Below, one piece after another: positions 1 through 21,100 of a stretch of 64,000 bases of DNA. Position 1 is the stretch's first letter, and each line of letters begins with the position of its first letter. A program made the translations under genes and the position numbers. Under the pieces are notes generated by a model that saw only the letters and a list, made by a program, of their open reading frames with translations, had not been told where the DNA came from and searched no databases. This DNA is from Trebouxia sp. TZW2008 (Eukaryota > Chlorophyta > Trebouxiophyceae > Trebouxiales > Trebouxiaceae): the NCBI GenBank assembly GCA_002118135.1, contig BDIU01000376.1:39281-103280 (forward strand). The letters are read 5' to 3'.

Positions 1-1302
1 ACGCGGTCATTTTCGTGTACAGAAAAGGCTCCATACAGCCGTTCACAAAGGGTCTGCCTAGCGCACAGCTCCTGGATATATTGACTGATGTATTGGTAGA
101 CAGTGACAAAGCTGGTGCTGGAGTACATGTCAAAGATGAAGCAAGTGCAATCTTGCAAGCAGCTGTTCGCAGCGCTCGTGAGTGCAACGAGCAAGGAACA
201 TTGCTTCGCATTCCATATATCACACTATTTGAGTACTTGCAGGTGTGCTCACTGACTCATTGTAGTGATAAAGCGCCAAGGCTCCTGTACTTTACACAAA
301 GTCTTGTCCCTAGATGTAGCTTGCTGCGTATGAACACAGCCTGATGTGATAGGCTGCTTACAAGGAACAGCGTCACCTTCACGACGCCTACTGGCACTGG
401 TTTCCTCCCTTGTCTCTGACAGATATGCTTTCTTGCAGTACCTGAAAACTATCTCAGATTGTTTGAGGCCAGTCGGCAGAAGAGCAGCGTACTACCTTGC
501 AGCTGCGGTGTCAGACTTTTTCCTGCCTTGGAAGCAAATGGTGAGGGATTTGATGCAGCATATTGTGCTGCTGATGCAGCTGACAGCATTGGCATGACAA
601 GCAAGCACAAGTGTGACTAGCTACGCGAGTCACAGCCTTCTTGACACGCTTGCTACTTGCTTTGCAGGTGGAACATAAGATACAGTCAAGTGATGGCCCT
701 CTTCACTTGCAGCTTGCTATGGTGAGCTGCAAGTCATGTGCAGTGTTGTCATGACAGAGTAGCTGCTTCCTAGGCTGCTGCCACTCAAAGAAGCTCCTGT
801 TATGCTGCCTAGAAAAATAAATTTCTTGAACTTATCTTTCTGGCTGCTGTGGCAAAGTATTGTCACCTTCATGCAGGTCCCTAAGATGCTGGGCACATTG
901 CGCAGCACATGGGCACCTCAGGCATTCATAGTGAGCTTCAAACTTGAAACAGATGAGCAGATTCTGATCAAGAAGGTACCAAGTAGTCATGTGCCAGCAC
1001 TGTGCCCCTGTTGCAAGCTGGTGCTGCTTTGAGGCAGTCTCAATTTGACACTTACGTTCTGCATGCAAGGCTGTCAACATTTGATGCAGGCAGTAGGATC
1101 TATCAGAAACTATCAGGTCCATGCTGTGGTGGCCAATATTCTGGAAACCAGGATGGAGCAAGTGTTGATAGTGCGTACAGATAAACAGCAGCAGCCTGTT
1201 GTTGACACAATCAACAGAGACAAAGCACAGCCATTCATAGAAAAGCAGCTAGTTGGCAAAATTACAGAGCTGCATTCAGCCCATTTGCTTCAGGCAGCCT
1301 AG
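1..1302 (+). CDS. PPCS: Phosphopantothenate-cysteine ligase (PPCS, CoaB-type), 3' part
   Basis: Second step of coenzyme A synthesis: joins 4'-phosphopantothenate and cysteine. The gene enters from the left edge, so its 5' end is missing. Exons: 1-242, 439-540, 668-721, 877-975 and 1090-1302 (stop TAG). All joins are in frame with GT-AG borders. Diagnostic eukaryotic PPCS segments are [14 protein letters not shown] in the second exon, [12 protein letters not shown] in the third, [15 protein letters not shown] in the fourth and [11 protein letters not shown] in the last; they follow one another as in animal and plant PPCS. The first visible residues, [14 protein letters not shown], match the early part of the family, so roughly 80-100 residues are missing. 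It converges on MCM5, leaving only 156 bp between the two stop codons. Confidence is high for identity and exon borders. Confidence 0.93.
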
Positions 1303-1458
1303 TAGCACGTTCAAAGATTTTGGCTTGCAAAACAAGCAGCACACAAGTGACAAATGACACTGCTGACCAAACACACAAGCTGAAGTTGCCAGTCAGTCAA
1401 GTAGGTGCTGCAATCAGCACTGCATTTCTTTCATTTCATGTCAGTCAAAACAGTCAAG

Positions 1459-11257
<9,799 letters not shown>

Positions 11258-12272
11258 AGCGCAGAAAGGCCTGAGGTCACTAAGACAGCTCAGACGGAGA
11301 GATGCACGGCAAAAGTTAGGACCAGCTCAACTACCACGGAAGCACATCTAGACCAACGGTATGCTGCGGAAACAGACTGCAGTTGGCGCCATCTATCAGA
11401 TCATCAGTCACATCATGATCAATCTTCTAGCTTTGGCTGCATGCTCATGAGCCAACAAAACTGTAATTTTGCTGCCATGTGGTCGACCACATGCAGGGGT
11501 GTGCAGTTGCTCCTGCACTTCCTGCATGACCCCTGCCACTTTCGCTAGGTCACACCTTGAGTCCAGAATACAGTCATCTGCTTTGGCCCTGGGGTGCCAC
11601 AGCCATGCTTAGCTCCAAATTGTACGCAACATTGCATCAATCGTGAAAATACTGCCTGCTAGAAGTCGTCTACTTAAGCACATTCAACATGACAACAGCA
11701 TACCAGTCGCAGAAACTGCAATGAGGCAGCACCATCAGACGTCACCACAACTTAAATTGCATTATGAAAGATATCTATCGATGGCCAACGGTTCAGACTA
11801 ACATCATTCATCGTTCAGTGTCCATGCTCAAAATTTGGTCACATCAGCACAATGCTGCAGTGCTGCACGCTGTACTTTGCTGCATCACATACATGCTATG
11901 AAATTGTCGATATGTCAGAAGTCAGGAATGCTCAAGATGCCATCTGTCTTAGCCACAATGCAAGTTCTGTAAGTTCTGTAAACAAAATCTGACAGAAAAC
12001 ACGTATCGCTTCCTATGTAGCTTGCATCAAGTAGCGCGACCAGCAAAACTTAGTGCCAAGCTGGGTGCGGCACCGCGCTGGTCTGGTCCCACTTGCTGGC
12101 TGGCGAAATATATACATATGCACAGTGTAGGAGTACTAGTATGGGCAGTATGAGCATATCTGAATATCGGCAGAATGGCCTTAACAGGGGTCAGTATCTT
12201 CAATGGGGTATCCCAAAACCAGCAAAACGACCCTGAGCTCAAGATTAATGTGGTGTGCTGATTTGAGTGATA
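11258..12272. other. Intergenic: MCM5 upstream region and 3' flank of the beta-helix gene
   Basis: No exon-like open frame could be supported here. It should hold the MCM5 promoter and 5' UTR next to 11257 and the 3' UTR of the next minus-strand gene next to 12273. No convincing TATA box or terminator was seen. Confidence 0.5.
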
Positions 12273-14566
12273 TCAGCAGCTGATGTTGTTGGACGGAACT
12301 CTGTCGTCCTGAACCTGGCGACTGCAAAAATTGCCTGTGGCAGCATTGCCTGAGAAGGTGTTGCCTGCAATTGTAGAGCCACTAGTGCAGCCATGAGTAT
12401 TGCAGAAAAACCACACTCCTCTACCACCATTGTTGAGAAACCTGTTGTTCCTGACTTGCAAATTTGTTGTTCCCCCCAAGTTGTTCTGTGTTTTCAAGCC
12501 TGCCAAGCCGCTTCTGGTGTTCTGGACCACATTGTTGGTGACAGTCACACCTGCATAGGCAGCTCCAACCCTGGAGATAGGGGCCAGACGCACCGACAAG
12601 CAGACTGTTTTCTTCACCAAACAGAAAGTCAGAGGTCTCTGTGAATGACTATATCATCTCCAGTGCGAAGCTGGCCTGGACACTCAGGCACAGCAATGCT
12701 TACATGTGTCATCAGTCACACCCTGATTACTGTGGACACTCCTGTCATTAGGGAGAAAAGACTGTGCTGACAGCTTTGCACAAACTTGCCAATTTTCTGG
12801 GTCATATAGTAACTGCTTTTGTAAGAAGGTTCGATGTAAGGACATTTTTGCTGTAAGGACAATGTACTTGGGAATCAAGTACTGCATTCTGGATGCAGCG
12901 GTCCCTCTGAGTAAATCTGTAAAATCAGTTTTCTTGGTAACCAAAGCAGTTGTCACAGAGAAAAGTCACTGGGCCATGTGTTTGCCTTGCCACAGCTGCA
13001 TCAATCTTGTTTGCATCGAGATTTGGTTGAGATCTGCTTACCTGAGCTGTAATCCAGACCAATGCCCCCCACGCCGCCAGCAATGCAGTTGCCTGTCAAG
13101 GTATTTCCTGTGATCTGCAGCAGGCAAAGTAGGTTGTGACAGTCAGACTTTTAAGACAGATTGGCTGCACATAGATTAGCACATGCCAGTGTGAGAGTGA
13201 TGTTTCGTGCTGCCAACCCTTGTTGAAACATGCCTTTTGGTTGATGGGTTAGAGCAACACAAAATATCAAAGGCAGCCAAATGCTCTACCTGCCACGACA
13301 TGATATGATGCTAGTGCTGCATCTAAGACTTGGGCTGTCAATTCGCTAAATTTTCCAGACACAGACTTTGGCATACAAGCATCTGCATGGCGCAGTGCTA
13401 AACAACTAGTGCGCAAGCAACTTGATGCCAATTCATGATAGGTAACATACATATGTATGCTCTGTGCATGCCGCACAACACACAGGTCTAATGTTGCATG
13501 CAGTGAAGCATGGCGTCGAGTCAGTATATGTTCATGTGTGATGTTTACCTGAGCACCATTAGCCTGATTGTCCGCTGTGATGCCTTCTTGCATGTTGGAC
13601 GTGCAAGTGTTGCCTGAAATGGTATTGGAGCTGCAGTGATTCTGTGCGATGCCAATCTGACCATTGTTGCTAGACTGCAGCAGAAACAGCACCGTGAAAA
13701 GTGAGTCGCTGCAGACTGCAGCTGCTTGTAGAGAGCTGGCAATATGGTGCAATACATTGATTGATGAAATGTCTAGCGCATTGCCAAAGTACCGTGCATC
13801 CCAAAATGGTGTTGCCGCTGCAGCTGGTGCTTTGCCCATCAAAGACAAAGCCATGAGCGCCACAATTCATAGCCTGCAGAACAAACATCATGACTCCTGA
13901 AGCAAGCGTGCACATAACATTAACAGACTGTTTCAGGTGCTCGCACATGCGCTGCAAGGTGTTGATTTATGCTTCAAGGAGTTGGGCTAGGCGCACAGTG
14001 TTTGCAGCAAACTTCGTCAGGGGTCACCGTGCAGCCTGTGATGCGGTTGTTGGCCCCGTTGATGACAAACCCAGACCAGGCTGTGCTAGCACAGTTGATA
14101 TGAATATTTGAGACCGAGTTGCCGCTGCCTCGCACAAAAAATTGTACGCTATTTTTGAAGAGGATCGTTGCACCAGACGGCGCATTCAAGTTGACGTTGT
14201 TGTTATTGATATTGACGTCTTCGGTGATTCCGTACGTGCCAGGAGGGACGCAGACAGTTTTACCTGCAGCATATGCGCATTGACCATGGCGAAGGCTTGC
14301 CGCCCGATCAAAAATTCCACGAGACAGAAGCCTTTAGCATCAAAGCCCTGTGTACGTGTTCAATCCAGCATACCTGATGCAGCGGCAATAGCTGCATTGA
14401 AAGCAGGAGCGCTGTCTTTTGCGCCGGAGGGATCAGCTGAATACGGTGACGCAGTTACGTCGATGCCACTGCAGCCCCCCTAAAGCAGACTTCTGCTGGG
14501 CTGTTTCAATACACTTGCAGAGGTCATGGAGACAACGAACGCAAGGACCAAGCACTCGCTGCGCAT
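12273..14566 (-). CDS. Pectate-lyase-3-like right-handed beta-helix protein, probably secreted
   Basis: Six exons form one frame: 14479-14374, 14263-14028, 13873-13793, 13674-13549, 13114-13042, 12550-12273 (900 nt, 299 aa plus stop). The start SPYSADPSGAKDSAPAFNAA followed by GKTVCVPPGTYGIT is the classic opening of pectate_lyase_3/glycosyl-hydrolase-28-like beta-helices. Later segments repeat the G-N-T rung pattern (ISGNTCTSN, ITGNTLTGN, IAGNTFSGN). Enzyme activity cannot be inferred, because no catalytic residues were identified. A likely signal peptide, MRSECLVLAFVVSMTSAS, is encoded at 14566-14513. Joining it in frame needs removal of a 33-nt segment (14512-14480, GT...TTTAG) that carries an in-frame TAG, so the 5' end is uncertain. 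One of the MITE-like elements sits in the last intron. It is divergent from pirin. Confidence 0.8.
12806..12972. mobile_element. MITE-like element, copy A
   Basis: Non-coding element of about 165 bp in the last beta-helix intron. It shares with the other copies the words GATGTAAGGACA, GGGAATCAAGTACTGCATTCT, CCTCTGAGTAA and CTTGGTAACCAAAGCAGT. Its ends resemble AGTAACTGCTTTTGTAA and the inverse of AGAGAAAAGTCACT. It is degraded compared with the copy at 48238-48413. Confidence 0.75.
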
Positions 14567-15075
14567 CTTGTGAGTCGGTTGCGCACCCTTGCAGATTGGT
14601 TGCACCTTGCAGTTGCTGCAGTAGCATCAACAAAGCTTGAGCGTTCCTCGAATGATTCGTAGCCACTGCAATCTGCAGTTAAAGTCTTTACCTGTGTCAG
14701 GGTCTGTGTTCGCTACTGCGCTATGGACAGCTTCGTTCGGCAGTTCTTCACGTTGGCACTTCAGGAGACGTTCAAGTGTCAAATCAATTCCTTTAACCGC
14801 TCGTCCTTAGTAAAAGTTTGATTACCAAAAGCATTATCGATGCAATCATACCCCCACGAAATTTTGTTTTGCTGGCTGTTTTCGGGGGCTGCCCACGGAC
14901 AATGACAAGTGCGAGTGGGGCGTCAAGTTGCGATTTCTGTTTGAAAGCACGTTGTGCCTGTTTCTGCACCAATACTTGTTGTCGCATCACCCTTTTCGCA
15001 GGCAAAATCCTCTGTACAGCCCACAAATTTAATGCTGCAGCAGTGTTTTTGTGTGGGCTGCCCCCTTAAAAAATA

Positions 15076-15178
15076 AAAATCAGGGCGAAGTACGGGGGTT
15101 GCCCGCGCACGGCCTTCGGCCGAACGCGGGTGAGGGGTCTTGCCCCGGGGCAGAGAGGGGGTGTAGAACCCTGATGCA
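15076..15178. repeat. GC-rich dispersed repeat, copy 1
   Basis: GC-rich stretch with small inverted motifs (GGCCTTCGGCC, GGGGTCTTGCCCC) ending in GGGGGTGTAGAACCCTGATG. A second, diverged copy ending GGGGGCTGTAGAACCCTGCAG lies at about 28125-28210. It lies in the pirin/beta-helix intergenic region (14567-15178). The rest of that region shows no supported gene. Confidence 0.6.
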
Positions 15179-16900
15179 ATGACTACAGATCACACGCAGA
15201 ATTGTTGCATAGTAAGCATGACACTGAGCATGACTAACCCGCATGCTTTGCATGAAACGGCAAGGTCAAGCTGCACAACGCTGATGAACGCCGGAATCTC
15301 AGCGTGGAAACTGGTCTTGTGGTGCTGCGTAATTTGCTTCTGTTGTGGATGTTTGCATAGTATGCTAGCCCTGTCCCGCGTAGTTCCTCATATCCCGTCG
15401 CGTGGCGATCCTTCCAACTCTCCCTCTGCAACGGCACACCGAAAGCTTGCTGGCGGCATGAACCGTGGATCTCTCCGCAAGATCCATCACAGTACGTACA
15501 CCGCTTGCAGCTGCAACACATCCTGTAAACGTTCAGCAGGCAGGCCGGCGTTGGGTTTCTTAGCCTTGCGGACAACGTTGTTGCATATGGCAACTGCTGC
15601 GATCGTAAAGGCTTGCTCTTGGTGCCGCAGGCTCCTTGCACCACATCAAGAGTGCGTGGTGGCTGGAGTCGTGGTTCCATTTCTCCTTTGCAAACTACTA
15701 CAACCCTGCCAATATGAATTTCGGGGCATTGAGGGTCATCAACGATGATTACATCAAGGGTCCTTCAGGCTTTGGCAAACATCCTCACAGGGACGCTGAA
15801 ATCTTTACATACATTGTTGAGGGCCAGCTCAGCCATGAAGATAGCATGGGAAATAAGGAAGCGTTGCCCAGGGGCTGTGTCCAGTACCTGTCTGCTGGCA
15901 CAGGCATCACACATTCTGTAAGCTGCCTTTGCAATGCCCTTTTGAATGTTGCTCTGCTGATGTCTTCTGCAATATGCTTGCTTCTGTCGTGCTGGATCAA
16001 TGCATGAGCAGCACGACCATGGAGATTGATGCATTGCATTGATGGGTGCATTGATTGTGATTGACCTGCTATGCAGGAGTTCAATCATGACAAAGAGACT
16101 GTTAGGAGCTTGCAGATTTGGATGACACCTGACAGAAAAGGGCACACACCTCAGTATGGCAGTAACAGGTACACCAAGGAGGACAGGCACAATAAGCTAC
16201 TGCTGATTTTGGGCGGAAATAGGCCTGCGCCCAGCTGGCAGGGTATTGCACAAGGCAAAGGCATCAAGTTGCATCAGGTGTGTTGTACCTCTGACGTGAT
16301 TGTATATGCGAGCCATCATCCAGCGTCTGAGCAGCAGCACAGGTCACTCTTTTGGCAAGGTGTCATAGTCTGCACATCTGCTCTGTGCCGGAATACCCTG
16401 CTGTGGCCAGCTGCAAGGCATGCCTAGATTAATTTTGACCACCTGGTTCTTGTCATGCCTGACATTGCATTTGCATAACCCTGGCATTGATGCTATGACG
16501 CAGATAGTACCACATCACGGGAATGATGCCGAGTCCATGACATTCTGCTGCACAAGGAAGAGGTCATCAGTTGTTATGGGCTGGCATCATTGCCTCGCCC
16601 GGCAGTAGACAGTGTGACATCTCTCACTCCCAATCGCTCCTGCTGATGATGCTGATCATGCAGGATGCCAATGTGTTTGTGTCAGAGAGCGAGGCTGGCA
16701 CCAGCTTCTGCATTGACTTGGGTGCCAGGAGGCAAGCGTACTTGATATGCATAGAGGGCAATCTTGCTGTGAATGACGAAGAAATGATGACACGAGACGC
16801 AGCTGAGGCTGTTGCTCATGACACAGAGCCAATGCAGCTGCACTTGAAGGCTCTGCAAAAGGGCTCACATTTCATGATCATTGAAATGGCCAAATCTTGA
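15179..16900 (+). CDS. Pirin family protein (bicupin)
   Basis: Exons: 15179-15491, 15631-15917, 16077-16277, 16664-16900, all in phase. From the first ATG this gives 345 aa; from the ATG at 15284, 310 aa. Pirins are iron-binding cupins, variously nuclear cofactors or quercetinase-like enzymes. Seen: HFSFANYYNP and NFGALRVINDD, then GFGKHPHRDAEIFTY with the two metal-ligand histidines (HPH), then SAGTGITHSEFN with the third His and the Glu ligand, so the iron site is intact. The family's RFLQIW appears as RSLQIWMTPD. Exon 4 is the C-terminal cupin. The N-terminal exon is unrelated to the domain and contains a cysteine-rich hydrophobic run (LVLWCCVICFCC); it may be a targeting sequence or anchor, and the start codon is uncertain. 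Confidence 0.9.
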
Positions 16901-18108
16901 TGGCATCTGATGCCATGCAAGCATTTCGGGCAATCGTCAGAACAAATGATGCTGCTGTCATTTTCATGTTGCTGCTGTGGATGGCAACAGCAGCATGTTA
17001 TGGAAGCACTCAATGCTAGAACAGCATGCTTTGGCATACCAGGCATGCTGCTGATCCCCATTTCATACGTGTTGACCAGGCTACAACAGAACAGTAGTTG
17101 GTCTAGTCAAATGGTGCTTAGGCTTGCAGCCTAATCCCTGCAACACAAGCGATGCAGCAGTCTGGCAGTGAGGGATTGGATTGATGATACAGTAACACAG
17201 TGGTGATGTGCTTTGGTCAATGCCTTGCAGCTCAATACCAGGTCAACACTCTGCAGAACCATGCTGGGAAGCAGTGATTGAAGCTATGACAGCTGAGTGG
17301 CTGCAAAATATACAGTCATTTATTGACTGTTGGTGTGTTTTCACTGGCATATGTTATGCATTGGGTCAGTTCAGTGGGACAACAGCAGCTCTTCAAGCCA
17401 CCAGCGCTCCAGCTTTGCCTGTATGCTCAGAGCAGTTGCTGCCTGCTATTTGCCCAACAGAAGCAAGATTGCTATGGTCTTGACTGTAAACAACGCCCAA
17501 GTTTTGCCCTTCATACAGGGGGCTGACCAAAAGCCATCTGTTGGGGTGCAGCGAAAGTTGCCGCGAGCAGCACTGAAGCTGCCTTGAAGGTATCCATCAG
17601 ACCAGTCTTCAGCTCGTTGACTGATGGTATTGCCATGGCACAATGTCCGTGCTCACCCCAGATGAATGTGAGCTGGCTGCATGCTGCATGTGAACGCCAC
17701 ATCAAAGTTTGCTGCTGTTCTTTTCCTTGTGATCAGCATCGGCATTCGTATGTTAACTGTCATCCTCTGTTAGCATCTCCTGCAATAACAGCACATCAAG
17801 AGTACAGACTGCAGCGACTGTCCCATGAACAGCTTGCATTCAACAATTGCTGATCAGCGCTTGTCTGGAAATGGTGACATGACCAGCCTGAGCTTAATCG
17901 CAAAGCTAAGCAGTATGTACAACATCCCACAAAGCGGTGTATGCACTTTGCAAGCCCTGAGCAAAAGTGCACAAAGTGCAATGCGCCCAAGGATAGGTCT
18001 GCTTTGACTGGACTGAGTGTTCCAAGACTGATGAGGTTGTTTTGGCACTCAGTCAACATCAGAACGCCAAACCAATGATGCCTTGTGGATTGAGACATTC
18101 TGCACATA
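16901..18108. other. Intergenic between convergent pirin and Hsp70-like genes
   Basis: No supported gene. A minus-strand open frame near 17511-17650 reads NELKTGLMDTFKAASVLLAA and ends MAFGQPPV. It looks protein-like, but no phase-compatible splice to the Hsp70-like gene upstream was found, so it is left unannotated. Confidence 0.45.
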
Positions 18109-21100
18109 TCAAAATACAATGTTTCCAAGTCTTGAATGCAACTTCACCTCGCCATCTGAAAAGCTGTCATCTGAGAAATTGTCGTCTGAAAAGGCATCAT
18201 CTGAGATCCCTTGAGCTCTTGCCAATTCCTTGTCTTCTTTCAAGCGCTGCTTGGCATATGCGCGCATCAAGCTGGCCTGCCAGATGTCCATCACCATCAC
18301 GTTTGACACCTGCCCCTCCAGAATGCCAGCCTGAACCGCTGCTCCTAATGCAACAGCCTGCACATATACATTGTACCACAACTTGGGTGTCCAAAGATTT
18401 GGAGAAAAATGGATTAAAGACAAAAAAGGTGCCCGTCTACAGCACTCCCTGCCTTGTCTAGCAAGATGGACTGCTGCTATGCACATATCATTTGCACAGA
18501 TGTGTTCAGACCAACACCGTGACCGTCCAATACAGAAGGCTTGCTAGGTTGCTGCAAGCATTGCACTTGGACTGATTCTCGTGTCCTAAAAACCAGGCAT
18601 GCCTGTGTTGCCTTTGCAAGTGCTGGGAGCACACTGTGTCAACATTGCAATGTAGTTCACATGACGACAACAGCCCACAGACATGCACTCTTCCTTATTG
18701 CTGGCCTGGCTGCTACATGTATAATCCATGACAATGACACAACACCAGGAAGGGAGTCTGAGACACCAGTCCTGAAAGGGTGAAAGAAGGCTTGAGGGCG
18801 GACCTCATCTGGCTGTACAAAGGTGGCAGGCTGCCAGCCAGTCATGTTCTGTACAAAGCGCCTGACAGCAGACATCCAGACGCATGCTCTCTACATCACG
18901 GGCGCTGATAGTACAGGGCTCTTGCGGTGCACAACAGAAGACAGTTGATTACAGGCCAAGACACACCTCGTCTGGCTGTACAAAGGTGGCAGGCTGCAAG
19001 CCGGTCATGTTCTGTACGAAGCGCCTGACAGCAGGCATGCGGGTGCCGCCCCCCACCAGCAGCACTTGACTGATGGGCGCGCGCTGCTTGGGCCGCAGAT
19101 TGGCCTCTGGTGGCGGCACCTGCTTGTTGCTTTTGAGATACTGCTTCATTTGAGTCTCCTGATCATCCCGCGCAGTCCCCAGATCAATACCAGCCTGCAT
19201 GCTAACAGCGACTGGCTATAGCTTGTTGTCATGCTGTGACATACATTGCAAGCAATAATACGCTTCAGCTGTTGACTCGAAGGACTCTGAGGTGGTTTGG
19301 GTTGTGTATGATGTGACCTAGAAGTTTGCTATGCATCATTTGCAGCATTCAACAAACAAAAGTAACCTGCATCTGCCTGCGCATTGCATGCAGCATAGAA
19401 GGCATGCATGGCCTGTGATGTCATCGCAATTTGCAACAGGCCAGTGTACTGCTATTTCTGATGCAGTGCTGCTCAGAAACTGTGGGGTGACAGATGACGT
19501 TGGTGTGTCAGAGTAGAGATGACAACTGATTGCTTCAGCATGAAAGCTGCTTTGTGTAGCAGCCTCAGCCACGCCCAGGTTTCACATCATTCACACCAAC
19601 ATCTACAACTGATGTTGCACTGAGGCAGACAATGAACTTGAGTATCAATGCACACACTTGAGCCTGCTCTGCGACATTGTGTGGAGACTGAACACTATAT
19701 GCTAAGGTACCCAATGTGTGGCTGCACATTGCCTGATTGCTTTGCATGTCTGACATTCAGCATAACACAGTGCGTGTGAATGCTGACCTGCCAGCAGGCT
19801 TCATCCAGAGGAAGACAGAAAATCAGCACGGCAAAGAATATGTAAGCTAGCGTGTGCATGTTGTAGTCCAGCAGGCTTGATGTAGGGAGGTGTGAATGAG
19901 CATGATAGCTAGGGCACACATCAGAGACTCAGCACAGCAAACATCCTGTGGCTAGTGTTTGTCAAAGGCTGAGCATAACATAGAGTGTGAAAATGTTGAC
20001 TTGCTAGCAAGCTTCATCCAGAGGGGGGCGGGGACTCAGCCGAGCAAAGAACATGTAAATGGCAGCATATTCATCTTCACCTGACAGCAGGCTTGATCTA
20101 GAGGGAGGTGGGAAATGGCATGACAACCAGTGCACATCAGAGACAGCACAGCAAACAACATGTGGGCTAGTTCATGTCGCAGGTTCAGCACAATGTGATG
20201 CGTATGAATGTTGACCTGCCAGCAAGCTTCATCTAGAGGGAGGCGCGCACGCTCAAACAGCTCCTGTGAAAGGTTCTCAAAGTCCTGCTGGCTCAGGACT
20301 GCTTCAATGGCTTTGCCATCACGCCCCTTGAAGGGCATCCCAATCTTGACAGAATCCGTCTCTGACAGCCTTATCTGCAACGCGCCACTGTGAGAGCATG
20401 CGCAAGTCATGAACCCGCATCTTCACCTATGCTACCTATGCATGCCAAGCTATATCATCTGTGACTACCTGCCTATGCTACCTGAGAAAGGCTGTCTGTG
20501 GTACAAATGGCGTCCGTACCTGTGCAATCTGTGGATGCCTGCCATGCAACACGTGTGTACATGAATGTCTCTAAGGACACTCAATATAAGGACACTCTCA
20601 ATGTAAGGACAATGCCACTGGGAACCAAGCACTGCAATCTGGCTGCAATAACACTTCCGGGTGAAGGACAACTTGATGTAAGGACCTATTTCTTGGTAAC
20701 ACACGCAGTCATTGTAAAGAGAACTTACTGTACCTGCCTTCGCAACCTATGGGCGCCCGCCAATGCTGCCTAAGTACGACATACCTACCTACGCAAACCA
20801 TATGTGTCTGCACATGGCTCATGCTGCTGTCACTGCTATTGCTGTGGCGGTTGAAGCAACGCATTTGGCTTATGCTGGCTTGCAAACAATGGCAGCAGCA
20901 TTTGGCGTGATGCAGAGCCAGAAGCAGTTTCAGACAGCAGTCATGCTATGGCACGGCAATAGTTGGGGTGAGTTTCAGAACACAGGTTCAGAACAGATTT
21001 GCGAGATGCATGTTGGAGAAGGATTGTGCAAAGCTCTCACCTTTGCCGCTTCAGCAGCAGACTTCAGCTGGGAAATCACTCCAGGATTTCTCCACTTGAT

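Noticed and set aside
14818..15069. Plus-strand frame upstream of pirin
   Set aside because: Cysteine-rich without recognisable domain, no splice partners, and overlaps the presumed divergent promoter region.
17511..17705. Possible terminal exon of the Hsp70-like gene (NELKTGLMDTFKAASVLLAA)
   Set aside because: No donor in the last Hsp70-like exon has the phase needed to join this frame; the gene ends cleanly at 18109.
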